Origin: Stappia sp. 28M-7
GTDB lineage: Bacteria; Pseudomonadota; Alphaproteobacteria; Rhizobiales; Stappiaceae
Length of the DNA stretch: 64,000 nucleotides
Reading direction: 5' to 3'
Assembly (NCBI RefSeq): GCF_014252955.1
Contig: NZ_JACMIA010000004.1
Span: 1 to 64,000, forward strand
Shown: positions 24,709 to 31,976 of the stretch, one piece after another
Numbering within the stretch: the stretch's first letter is position 1
Layout of the letters: the number at the start of each line of letters is the position of its first letter
Notes under the pieces: model-generated
Databases searched by the model: none
What the model was told of the DNA's origin: nothing
What the model saw: the letters and a program-made list of their open reading frames with translations, nothing else
Program-made: the position numbers and the translations under genes

Positions 24709-26130
24709 ATGACCGAGCAATCTAAATACCAGCTTCTCTCCCCTGTGTCCGCCGGGGAAAGCGAAGACTTGCTGGCTGGGAAGCCTTCGGAAGACGCGCT
24801 GCGACGTATTCAGGCGCTCCTCGCTGACTGGCTTCGGATGGAGAACGTCATTGTCTTGACGGCCGCCGGGTGCTCGGTCGGCGCCGGTGGTCGATTGATG
24901 GCTGGCCCCAGGACAAACAATCTCGAATGCCTTGTTCTCGATGCGGTCGAGAAATGCGAGCTTCCTCCGAAGGCGGCCTCCATCATGCGCCATAGGAAGG
25001 CAACTTGGCCGACAGAAGAGAATGGTGGGCCCCTTGGGTTTGAAGACTGGCTCAGCTACCTGTTCAATGCGTCGGGCCTGACGAACCCGGACAGCTCGCC
25101 GGTCGACGCGGTGGTCTGGAAAGGTGACGTGCCAGAGGGCGAGGAGCCTCCTCTGATGCTCGCCGACGGTGATTTAGCCGAACTGCGTAAACTGGTTGAG
25201 AAGGCCATCTTCGCTGAATGTGCCCTCCAGATTGATCGTGGTGAACTCTCGGGTACGAGCGACGGTCAGTCATCGGGCCATATTCCCTTTCTCGCGAAGC
25301 TGATTGCCCGCGACACGAACCTCGGGCGGACCCATCTCTTCACACTCAACTACGACACGCTGTTTGAGCAGGCGATGGAAGAACTGGGCGTCCAGTATTT
25401 TGACGGATTTTCTGGCAGAGCCAGCTCTCGCTTTGATCCAGCCGTGTATGGGCTTGATATCTATTACCCTGGCGACGTCTCCGAGGGGCGGGTGCGCCGC
25501 TTCGACAAATTCCTGCAATACTACAAGCTTCACGGTTCCCTGCATTGGTATGTCGGCGATGACGGGATGTATCGCGCCCGTCACCGCGACCTTTCGTTTG
25601 CCAGCGACTACAGGAAGCTCCCTGCTGAAGAGAAGGCGGCGAAGCTACAGTCCGAAGGATTCTCCACGATTAACTCCTTCGGCATCCTGCCAACCTCGCA
25701 GAAGTTCACTCAGACGTTGGACATGCCCTATGCGCATCTGTTCCGGCTCTTTCATGCGCGCCTGAACCAACCGCAGACGTTCTTCCTCGTTGTCGGATAC
25801 GGTTTTGGTGACGACCACGTGACACGGATCATCGAGACGGCCTTGATGAATCCGTCTCTAGTCATGCTGGTTGTGGAGCCCAATCCACAAAGCGCGATCG
25901 TGGAAAGAGTCCGCCGCTATCAGAGCCTGGGTCAGAGGGCGTTTGTCCTGACTGAGCGACTCGGTGCGGGCGAAAAATGCTCATACAAGATCGCCACGTT
26001 CGCTGATTTCGCGCAGAACATCATGCCGGATGTAAAGTGGCTCGATGACTATAGGCGCCTTCGGTCTTTTGAAGAGCAGATTAGGAAGACAGAAGACAGG
26101 AAGCCGGATGCCCCGGAGAGCGCCACCTGA
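24709..26130 (+). CDS. SIR2-family NADase, defence protein of a SIR2-HerA system
   Basis: 473 residues with GGAGAGG ahead of ATG 24709. A Rossmann-type start (VIVLTAAGCSVGAGGRLMAG, near residue 47), NYDTLFEQAMEELG (catalytic Asn region, near 213) and KLHGSLHWYV (catalytic His, near 274) mark a SIR2_2-type domain. In SIR2-HerA (Nezha-type) phage defence the SIR2 subunit degrades NAD+ and can act on DNA in complex with HerA. The stop codon overlaps the herA start (TGATG), fixing a 1:1 partnership. The GAG motif departs from the GAGIS of deacetylase sirtuins, as is common in defence SIR2 proteins. Confidence 0.87.
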   Translation: MTEQSKYQLLSPVSAGESEDLLAGKPSEDALRRIQALLADWLRMENVIVLTAAGCSVGAGGRLMAGPRTNNLECLVLDAVEKCELPPKAASIMRHRKATWPTEENGGPLGFEDWLSYLFNASGLTNPDSSPVDAVVWKGDVPEGEEPPLMLADGDLAELRKLVEKAIFAECALQIDRGELSGTSDGQSSGHIPFLAKLIARDTNLGRTHLFTLNYDTLFEQAMEELGVQYFDGFSGRASSRFDPAVYGLDIYYPGDVSEGRVRRFDKFLQYYKLHGSLHWYVGDDGMYRARHRDLSFASDYRKLPAEEKAAKLQSEGFSTINSFGILPTSQKFTQTLDMPYAHLFRLFHARLNQPQTFFLVVGYGFGDDHVTRIIETALMNPSLVMLVVEPNPQSAIVERVRRYQSLGQRAFVLTERLGAGEKCSYKIATFADFAQNIMPDVKWLDDYRRLRSFEEQIRKTEDRKPDAPESAT

Positions 26131-28223
26131 TGGAACAGCCGCGCATCATAGGGCATGTGGTCGCTGTCAGCGGCTTCAGGCTGAAAGTGGAACTTTCCCC
26201 TGACGCGAAGTCATCGTCTCGGGCCACGCCGGATGGGGTGCAGCGCGCAGTTGCCATTAACTCCTTCCTGACCTTTGACCTGGGAGCCGGCACACATGCA
26301 ATCGGGCTGCTCAGCGATCTTGAAGCTCGGGAGAGCTACGACCCGACCCGTGACGAAGAGCTTTCTCTGGAACTGACGAAGCCACGGCGGATCGCGTCAG
26401 TGCAATTGCTTGGAACGGTGAAGCAGACCGGCAAATCCGGATGGAAATTTGATCCAGGCATAACGGTCCTGCCGACCCTTGATACGCCGGCTGAGGTAGC
26501 AAATCCCGACGTTCTGTCAGGTATCTTCGCCCATCCGCCCGAGCGGAACAAACCACGCGATTGGTCAGAGGGGGATTACGACTTCCCACTGGAAATCGGC
26601 CATCAAACGGGTGACGAAAATACGCGGGTGAAAGGGTCCTTCAATGACCTCTTCGCCCGGCCGCTCGCAGTTGTAGGCAACACCGGGTCTGGAAAATCAT
26701 ACACGGTCGCGAGCCTAATCCGAGGCATCATAGAGCATGAGAAGTTCGCCGTCGCCTCCAAGGCAGAACCTCATGTCTTCATCCTGGATATCAACGGCGA
26801 GTATGCAAGCGCCTTTCTTGATAAGTCACAGGCGTCCTATGCGCGGGATCCAAATAAGATTTACCTGAGTGGGCAGGAATTCTGCCTGCCTGCGTGGCTC
26901 ATGAATGGGGAGGAGGTTTGCGACTGGCTTCAGGCGTCCGAAGCAACACAGGAGCCCGTTCTCAAGGACTGGTGGTCGATCGCTAAAGCCAATCGAGGCG
27001 GCGCGGCTTCCTACGATCCCTTGCAAGTCGCCATAGGAAAGATTGATTCTGCATTGGCTTGGCTTGATGACCCGCGACAGCCGGCCAACGGCACCTTCGA
27101 CGTGTATATCAGTCACGCCCAGCAATATGTGCCTGATATAGACTGGAATACCTTCAATGGGATTCCGAACTGGACGCCCGATGCGACAAATCAGTGGCGA
27201 AAGGTCGCGAACGAAAAGGCGGTTAGGGATCGGCTCAGTGAAATCCGATCAACGTTGCTGGAGAAGATTTCGGCGCGGCAGAATGAGGGCGTGAACTTTG
27301 CCAAGACCGCCGACGCGCCGCGGTTCATCGCTGTGCGCGAGTTTCGCGATCCCAATTTGGTCGATAGATCCACCGACCAGGAAGGCAGCAAACGGATTGA
27401 TCAGTATCTCCTTACGTTGAAACTGCGGCTTCGGACACGCCTCGATGACAGACGCTGGCAGTCGTTTTTCAGCTATGAGGAACAGGGTATCCAGAGCTAC
27501 GAGGACTGGATGCAAAAGCTCGGGGTCGGACAAAAGTCCGGTTCAAGGGTTTCCGTCCTCGACTTCTCCATGCTGTCTTCGGAGGTTCTGCCCTTCGCAT
27601 GCGCGCTCCTTGGAAGGCTTCTCCTTGAAACACGGGAAATGCTGCGTCCCGACGTACGCAGTCGATACCCCTGGGTGCTGGTTTTGGAGGAAGCCCACAA
27701 CTACGCAAGACCGCCAGGTCGCGTGGAGGACCGAGGACAAAGCCTGTCTAGGAGGGCGTTCGAGCGCGTCGCCAAGGAGGGGCGTAAATTTGGGCTGTCA
27801 CTCATTGTTGCCAGCCAGCGCCCCAGCGAGATAAGCCCGACCATCATTAGCCAGTGCGCCAATTTCTTCTCGCACCGGCTTCAGAACCCAGATGATATTG
27901 ATCATTTCCGGCGCATCATCCCCAAGCAGGCCCAGCGGCTACTTGATCAGGTAACTGTGCTTGCAGCGGGGGAAGCTATTGTGTTTGGCAGTTCCGTGCA
28001 CGTTCCTGTACGGGTTCAAATCAAGCTGCCGACCCAAGAGCCATGGAGCGCGACCGCCGCACCCTTTGTAGACTGGAGCGGGGAAGAGGCGTTTCCGCTT
28101 GCGGATGTCATCGAGAACTGGGGTCTGACCAAAGAAGTTCCCGAAGCCGTAACGGCATCACCCGCTGAACATGCTGAGGCGGCAAGTTCGGCTGATGACC
28201 TCGATGATGAAATCCCATTTTGA
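26130..28223 (+). CDS. herA: HerA-like hexameric ATPase (DUF87), partner of SIR2
   Basis: 697 residues. An N-terminal HAS-barrel-like beta region (IGHVVAVSGFRLKVELSPDA) is followed by a Walker A GNTGSGKSYTVASL near residue 183, a Walker B WVLVLEEAHNY near 515 and a downstream IVASQRPSEISPTIISQCAN segment typical of FtsK/HerA motors. HerA forms a hexameric DNA translocase; in SIR2-HerA defence it assembles with SIR2 into a large complex. The C-terminal 50 residues are acidic and low in complexity. It starts inside the SIR2 stop codon. The module is not interrupted, so it should be functional. Confidence 0.88.
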   Translation: MEQPRIIGHVVAVSGFRLKVELSPDAKSSSRATPDGVQRAVAINSFLTFDLGAGTHAIGLLSDLEARESYDPTRDEELSLELTKPRRIASVQLLGTVKQTGKSGWKFDPGITVLPTLDTPAEVANPDVLSGIFAHPPERNKPRDWSEGDYDFPLEIGHQTGDENTRVKGSFNDLFARPLAVVGNTGSGKSYTVASLIRGIIEHEKFAVASKAEPHVFILDINGEYASAFLDKSQASYARDPNKIYLSGQEFCLPAWLMNGEEVCDWLQASEATQEPVLKDWWSIAKANRGGAASYDPLQVAIGKIDSALAWLDDPRQPANGTFDVYISHAQQYVPDIDWNTFNGIPNWTPDATNQWRKVANEKAVRDRLSEIRSTLLEKISARQNEGVNFAKTADAPRFIAVREFRDPNLVDRSTDQEGSKRIDQYLLTLKLRLRTRLDDRRWQSFFSYEEQGIQSYEDWMQKLGVGQKSGSRVSVLDFSMLSSEVLPFACALLGRLLLETREMLRPDVRSRYPWVLVLEEAHNYARPPGRVEDRGQSLSRRAFERVAKEGRKFGLSLIVASQRPSEISPTIISQCANFFSHRLQNPDDIDHFRRIIPKQAQRLLDQVTVLAAGEAIVFGSSVHVPVRVQIKLPTQEPWSATAAPFVDWSGEEAFPLADVIENWGLTKEVPEAVTASPAEHAEAASSADDLDDEIPF

Positions 28224-28940
28224 GATTTGTCGGGTTTCAGGCGAGGCGCTGACGGACATTCAGATCCCCTACTGGCATTCGTGATGGTGTGCAGGTCGCC
28301 CCCCAAATTCCGATACCTCACCCGCGCCACAGTGTCTTGTCGCGGCATGGCTGGGCGCCCGCGCGGGACAAGCCCCGCGCGCCGGGCTCTCGTGAACCGA
28401 ACCGCCTTCGGCGTTTCGGCCTTCGGCTTCGATCCCTGGCGCGAACGCCCGCTGCGCGGGCGGGTGGCGGTCCAACGGCGCCGGCCAAGACGCGCCCCGC
28501 TGGACGCGATGGTGACGGGGCCTGGAGGGGAGAATGCGGCGTGGGCCATGGCTCCCAAGGCCAGGTTCGAACGCCATCCTTCCTGCATCTCCGGCTCCGA
28601 TGGGCGTGCGCATGAGGTCGAAAGGGGCGCGGCACGCAGGCGGTCGGATTGGTCTCGCTGCCTGCGGCTACGGTGGCGCAGCGGCGCCAGTTTCATCGCC
28701 GCGGCGATGCCGTCAACGGCGCGCAGCGGGAGCTTTGGACATGCCCGGCGCGCGGTCGAAGGCCGAGTGGTTGGCGATTTTCGTGTCGTTGCAACCCCGG
28801 TCAAGCCGTCGTCCGATGCGGTGAACTCGGTGACGGGGAAGGCCATGGCGCTCCTTCGCCGACTGTTCATCGAGGCAGTCACCATCCCTGCATGTCTCTC
28901 ATCGCGTAAATCCCGCGCCGGACCGTTCAACCCGCCGTCC
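28224..28940. other. 717-bp region without a supported gene
   Basis: Follows herA. Open frames exist on both strands but show arginine- and alanine-rich shadow composition and no recognisable family. Short perfect hairpins are present, for example GCGCGGG/CCCGCGC at about 28355-28375 and CGCCCGC-TGC-GCGGGCG at about 28446-28462. It may be the old ICE spacer between the DUF2493 and DUF736 genes that now flanks the inserted SIR2-HerA module. Confidence 0.4.
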
Positions 28941-29056
28941 GGGAAAATTTCCCCTGCCGCGAAAAGTGCTCCGCTGACGCTGCGCCCCTTCGGGTGACGG
29001 CGAAGCCGTCAACTTTTCCCGGCATTCCTCGCGCCCGCTTCGCTCCAAATTTTCCC
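28941..29056 (+). ncRNA. Nested-hairpin region upstream of the DUF736 gene
   Basis: Three nested perfect stems: GGGAAAATTT (28941-28950) with AAATTTTCCC (29047-29056); GAAAAGT (28961-28967) with ACTTTTC (29012-29018); and GACGGC-GAA-GCCGTC (28996-29010). The design is the same as the 180-nt leader at 23248-23427, with unrelated arm sequences. Confidence 0.6.
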
Positions 29057-29065
29057 TCCCGGTGG

Positions 29066-29086
29066 GTCCTCCACTTCGTTCCGGCC
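29066..29086 (+). repeat. 21-nt motif, copy 2
   Basis: GTCCTCCACTTCGTT then CCGGCC, 20 of 21 identical to 23330-23350. It lies between the nested hairpin at 28941-29056 and the start-proximal hairpin at 29129-29175. Confidence 0.6.
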
Positions 29087-29128
29087 CTCCGCTCACGCTA
29101 CGGGTGAACCGGCCCGCCTATGCGGTCT

Positions 29129-29175
29129 TTTCGCTGGAGCCATCGCAGGGATGGTCTCTGCGACGAACAGCGAAA
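29129..29175 (+). promoter_or_regulatory. Leader hairpin touching the DUF736 ribosome binding site
   Basis: TTTCGCT (29129-29135) pairs with AGCGAAA (29169-29175), and TCGCA (29143-29147) with TGCGA (29159-29163). The right arm runs into the Shine-Dalgarno AAAGGA 9 nt before the ATG at 29187. Confidence 0.6.
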
Positions 29176-29186
29176 GGATCATCACC

Positions 29187-29525
29187 ATGGCCATCACCCT
29201 CGGCACGTTCACCAAGCAGAACGACGGCAGCTTCACCGGGACCCTCAAAACCCTCAACGTCACCGCTAACCTCGTCGTCGTCCCCGTAGACAAGATGTCC
29301 GAAAACGCCCCCGACTATCGCGTCTATGCCGGCAACGGCCAGCGCTACGAGGTCGGCGCCGGCTGGAGCCAGGTCGCCAAGTCGAGCGGCGAGACCTACC
29401 TGAACCTCAAGATCGCCGCGCCGGAATTCGGCCCCAACTGGGTGCGCGCCCGCCTCGTCAAGCTGGAGACGCCGATGGAGGACGGCACCTCGCACCTCGC
29501 CCTGTGGGAGCCGCGCGAGCGCTGA
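29187..29525 (+). CDS. DUF736 family protein
   Basis: 112 residues from ATG 29187. The pattern MAITLGTFTKQNDGSFTG, LKTLNVTANLVVVPV, PDYRVYAGNGQRYEVGAGW and the end LVKLETPMEDGTSHLALWE is typical of DUF736, a small all-beta protein found almost only on alphaproteobacterial plasmids and ICEs. It is often expressed with transfer genes but has no known biochemical role; the OB-like look suggests nucleic-acid binding. It has its own structured leader and a terminator just downstream, so it forms a single-gene unit. Confidence 0.93.
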   Translation: MAITLGTFTKQNDGSFTGTLKTLNVTANLVVVPVDKMSENAPDYRVYAGNGQRYEVGAGWSQVAKSSGETYLNLKIAAPEFGPNWVRARLVKLETPMEDGTSHLALWEPRER

Positions 29526-29544
29526 TCCCGCCCACTCCCGAGGA

Positions 29545-29569
29545 CCCCGCCGGAGCGCATCCGGCGGGG
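29545..29569 (+). terminator. Intrinsic-type terminator after the DUF736 gene
   Basis: A perfect 10-bp stem (CCCCGCCGGA/TCCGGCGGGG) with a 5-nt loop, 20 nt after the stop codon, followed by CTTATCTT. The U-tract is weak but the stem is strong. Confidence 0.65.
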
Positions 29570-29683
29570 CTTATCTTCATGCATTCCGCCCTGCCCGACC
29601 GCCGCAATCCAAGCGGTGTCGGCGCTGGTCGCGCCGACGGGCTTTCCGTCTCGATCTTCCCAGTCTGCCATCCGGCGCGACGA

Positions 29684-29839
29684 GCCTGTAAAGGATCGCG
29701 GGCACCCTCCAAAATGCTCCGTTCCGCTCGCGCTCCACTCCGCATTTTGGCTCCTCCCGCGCCCGCTTCGCGGCGGCTTTGCCGTCCTTGACAGGCTCTA
29801 TCCGGATGACCGGGGACCCCGTTCTCGACGGGAGAACGG
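29684..29839 (+). ncRNA. Nested-hairpin leader before the 70-aa protein
   Basis: GAGCCTGTAAAGGA (29684-29697) pairs with TCCTTGACAGGCTC (29775-29788) at 13 of 14 positions and encloses CCAAAATG/CATTTTGG (29709-29716 and 29743-29750). A separate perfect hairpin CCGTTCTC-GACGG-GAGAACGG (29819-29839) lies next to the Shine-Dalgarno AAGGAGG and the ATG at 29859. Apart from these, 29526-29858 holds no gene. Confidence 0.6.
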
Positions 29840-29858
29840 CTCAATCAAGGAGGTTCCC

Positions 29859-30071
29859 ATGTCCATCCAGATCAATTTCTCCCACGACATCCGCGTTGAA
29901 TATCGCGGCCATTTCTACGCCGAGGACGAGCTGCGCGAGAGCATCTGGCTCGTCAATATGGAGCTGCGCAACGGCCTGCCGAGGCGCGAGCGCATCGAGG
30001 CCAAGCAGCAGATCGCGGAGATGGAAGCAGCGCTCGAGGCGCTGCTGAACACCGCGAGAGCGGGGCGTTGA
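29859..30071 (+). CDS. Conserved ICE hypothetical protein, 70 aa
   Basis: Starts at ATG 29859 with a perfect AAGGAGG 5 nt upstream. The first half is beta-rich (INFSHDIRVEYRGHFYAEDE). The second half is one amphipathic helix (RERIEAKQQIAEMEAALEAL). No catalytic motif is seen. A strong ribosome binding site and a structured leader show that it is a real gene. Its place between DUF736 and the Xis/TraF unit suggests a transfer-related role. Confidence 0.75.
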   Translation: MSIQINFSHDIRVEYRGHFYAEDELRESIWLVNMELRNGLPRRERIEAKQQIAEMEAALEALLNTARAGR

Positions 30072-30129
30072 GCCCCGCTTTTCGCGGCGTTTTCGAGCCG
30101 GACGCCGGTCTCTCGTCCATTCATCGCGA

Positions 30130-30160
30130 GGGGGGATCGTTTTTGGCACCCCCCGTTTTT
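30130..30160 (+). terminator. Intrinsic terminator after the 70-aa protein
   Basis: GGGGGG (30130-30135) pairs with CCCCCC (30149-30154), followed by GTTTTT. An alternative GGATCG/CGATCC pairing across the same segment competes with it. It separates this gene from the Xis/traF unit. Confidence 0.6.
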
Positions 30161-30235
30161 CGATCCTGAGCAAGCGCGCTCCCCGCCGACATCCTTCGCC
30201 CATTCGCGTCGATCTTCGCCGAAAGGAGCCAAAGG

Positions 30236-30475
30236 ATGACCGATCACACATCGAGGGCGGCCGAGGCCCGCAAAGGCTCGCCGTTCCTCTCCACGCGGGA
30301 GGCCGCATTCTATCTCGGCCTCTCCTTCCGCACCCTTGAAAAGATGCGCCTGACGGGGAACGGCCCGCGCTTCCGCAAGCATGGCCGCTTTGTCCGCTAT
30401 CACATCGCCGACCTCGATGCCTGGTCGGAAGGACGACGGCATTCCTCCACATCTGACGAGGGAGAACGCGGATGA
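30236..30475 (+). CDS. Excisionase/AlpA-like helix-turn-helix protein
   Basis: 79 residues with AAAGGAG close to ATG 30236. LSTREAAFYLGLSFRTLEKM, then NGPRFRKHGRFVRYHIADLD is the MerR/AlpA-type winged helix seen in recombination directionality factors and small activators. Its last codons overlap the traF ATG (ATGA), so it is co-expressed with traF. In ICEs such proteins either aid excision or activate transfer genes; the traF linkage favours regulation of transfer, but excision is not excluded. Confidence 0.8.
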   Translation: MTDHTSRAAEARKGSPFLSTREAAFYLGLSFRTLEKMRLTGNGPRFRKHGRFVRYHIADLDAWSEGRRHSSTSDEGERG

Positions 30476-30975
30476 AAAGGCCCGCTGTTCTTCCTCTCGT
30501 CGCCACGCTTGCGGGCATCGCGCTCGTCGGCTTCTCCGCCATCGCGCACCCCCAGCCGCGCCTTGTCTGGAACGCCTCCGCCAGTGCGCCGATCGGTCTC
30601 TATCGCGTCGTTTCCGGCGCGCCGGAACGCGGCGATTTCGTCCTGGTCCGCATCCCGAAATCCATCGAAAAGCTGGCCGCCATCCGCGGCTATCTGCCCG
30701 CCGGCGTGCCGCTCATCAAGCGCATTGCCGCCGTCGCCGGGGATGATGTTTGCGCCTTCGACGGGGCCATCATCGTCAATGGCGAAATCGTTGCCCGCCA
30801 GCGCAAGGTGGATCGGGCAGGACGTTCCCTGCCGCGCTGGAATGGATGCCGGGAACTTGTCCCGGGCGAATTCTTCCTCCTGACGAAGGCCCCGGACTCC
30901 TTCGACAGCCGCTATTTCGGGCCGGTGACGAGCGCCCGCGTGATCGGGAGGCTCGCCGCGCTATGGATCGACTGA
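30472..30975 (+). CDS. traF: Conjugative transfer signal peptidase TraF (S26 family)
   Basis: 167 residues. A membrane segment (LPLVATLAGIALVGFSAIA) is followed by the S26 motif ASASAPIGLYRV with candidate nucleophile Ser38 and by PLIKRIAAVAGDDV with candidate general base Lys83; the C-terminus retains DSRYFGPV. In RP4, TraF processes and cyclises the TrbC pilin, and a TrbC is present at 56526, so that role fits here. The gene starts 4 nt inside the Xis-like gene and overlaps the lytic transglycosylase gene by 13 nt. Confidence 0.92.
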   Translation: MKRPAVLPLVATLAGIALVGFSAIAHPQPRLVWNASASAPIGLYRVVSGAPERGDFVLVRIPKSIEKLAAIRGYLPAGVPLIKRIAAVAGDDVCAFDGAIIVNGEIVARQRKVDRAGRSLPRWNGCRELVPGEFFLLTKAPDSFDSRYFGPVTSARVIGRLAALWID

Positions 30976-31610
30976 GCCCCCTTATCTTCGCGGCGGCTGT
31001 CATCGTCACGCACGCCGAGGCCGCCGCTGTCGACCAGTTTCAGGCGCACATTGTCGAAGCGTCGCAGCGTTTTGGCATCCCCGCCAGATGGATCGAGGCG
31101 GTCATCATGGCCGAGAGCAACGGCGATGTGCGCGCCGTCTCACCCAAGGGCGCCATGGGCCTGATGCAGCTCATGCCGGAGACCTGGGCCAAGTTGCGCG
31201 ATCAGCATGATCTCGGCGCCGATCCCTTCGATCCGCGCGCCAACATTCTCGCCGGGACCGCCTATCTCAAGGCCATGCATGACCGCTTCGGTCATCCGGC
31301 GCTCTTCGCGGCCTATAATGCCGGGCCGGGCCGCTACGAGACATATCTCCGTGACAGAAAGCCGCTTCCCGCCGAGACCCGTGCTTATGTCGCACGCATC
31401 GAAAAGATGCTCGCGGACGCGGGCGGATTCGCTCGGCACGAAGCGATTTCTCCGCCGACCGGCACGCCGAATCCCGATCAAATCGCCTCCGGCCAGCGGC
31501 TTTTTTTCTCGCTCTCGCCGACGAAAAACGAGGCCGCAAGTGACGAAAATTCCGTCCCGAATGGCGAGCTTTTCGTGCCGCTTTCGACGCGAAAATCGGA
31601 TGAAAAATGA
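30963..31610 (+). CDS. Lytic transglycosylase (SLT domain), transfer-associated
   Basis: 215 residues from ATG 30963. A signal peptide (LSPLIFAAAVIVTHAEA) precedes the SLT domain with catalytic Glu51 in IMAESNGDVRAVSPKGAMGL, MQLMPETW and the GPGRYETYL region. It cleaves peptidoglycan to let the Trb channel pass the wall (VirB1/TrbN role). The C-terminal 60 residues are Ser/Pro/Asn-rich and probably disordered. It overlaps traF by 13 nt. The candidate oriT region follows directly. Confidence 0.9.
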   Translation: MDRLSPLIFAAAVIVTHAEAAAVDQFQAHIVEASQRFGIPARWIEAVIMAESNGDVRAVSPKGAMGLMQLMPETWAKLRDQHDLGADPFDPRANILAGTAYLKAMHDRFGHPALFAAYNAGPGRYETYLRDRKPLPAETRAYVARIEKMLADAGGFARHEAISPPTGTPNPDQIASGQRLFFSLSPTKNEAASDENSVPNGELFVPLSTRKSDEK

Positions 31611-31976
31611 GGCGAGAAATGCGGCGCCAGAGTCCGCTTCCCCATGCGCTTCTCGTTCCTTTCTTCGCCCTGCGGCGCGGCTTCGCCGCTGCCGGGCTTT
31701 CTCGCCATCAGTCGATGTGATCGCAGATGATCGTGGATGGTCGCAGACAGGCTGATGGGAGCCGCGTAAGGCAAGATGAAGCTCCGGCACCATCCGCGGT
31801 GTCGCGGGCTTTAAGCCTTTGTCTGCACATCGATTTTTCTGTTGGTGGGTGGTGCTATGCACCCCCGCCGTGGTGCCATGTGGACCGCAACTCCCCGGTT
31901 TTCCTGGGGTCGTTTGGCACCAATTTCCAGAGGCCAGTTTCGCTACCATTTTATGGGGATTGATGAGGAGCGGACC
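31611..31976. other. Candidate oriT / relaxase promoter region
   Basis: 366 bp without a gene, directly upstream of the relaxase. It contains three imperfect 10-bp tandem repeats (TGATCGCAGA, TGATCGTGGA, TGGTCGCAGA; 31718-31747). It also has the hairpins GGCTT-T-AAGCC (31807-31817) and GGTGC-TAT-GCACC (31851-31863), and an inverted repeat TGGTGCCA (31871-31878) with TGGCACCA (31915-31922) that encloses CCCC/GGGG (31893-31909). Iteron-like repeats plus an inverted repeat beside a relaxase gene are what an oriT looks like. No nick site can be assigned from sequence. Confidence 0.45.

Noticed and set aside
28016-28930. 304-codon minus-strand frame after herA
   Set aside because: Overlaps the herA end, is very Arg/Ala/Pro-rich and has no recognisable domain; kept only as a non-coding stretch.
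31718-31747. Tandem 10-bp repeats as a CRISPR array
   Set aside because: Units are too short, have no spacers and lie next to a relaxase gene; no cas gene in the window.
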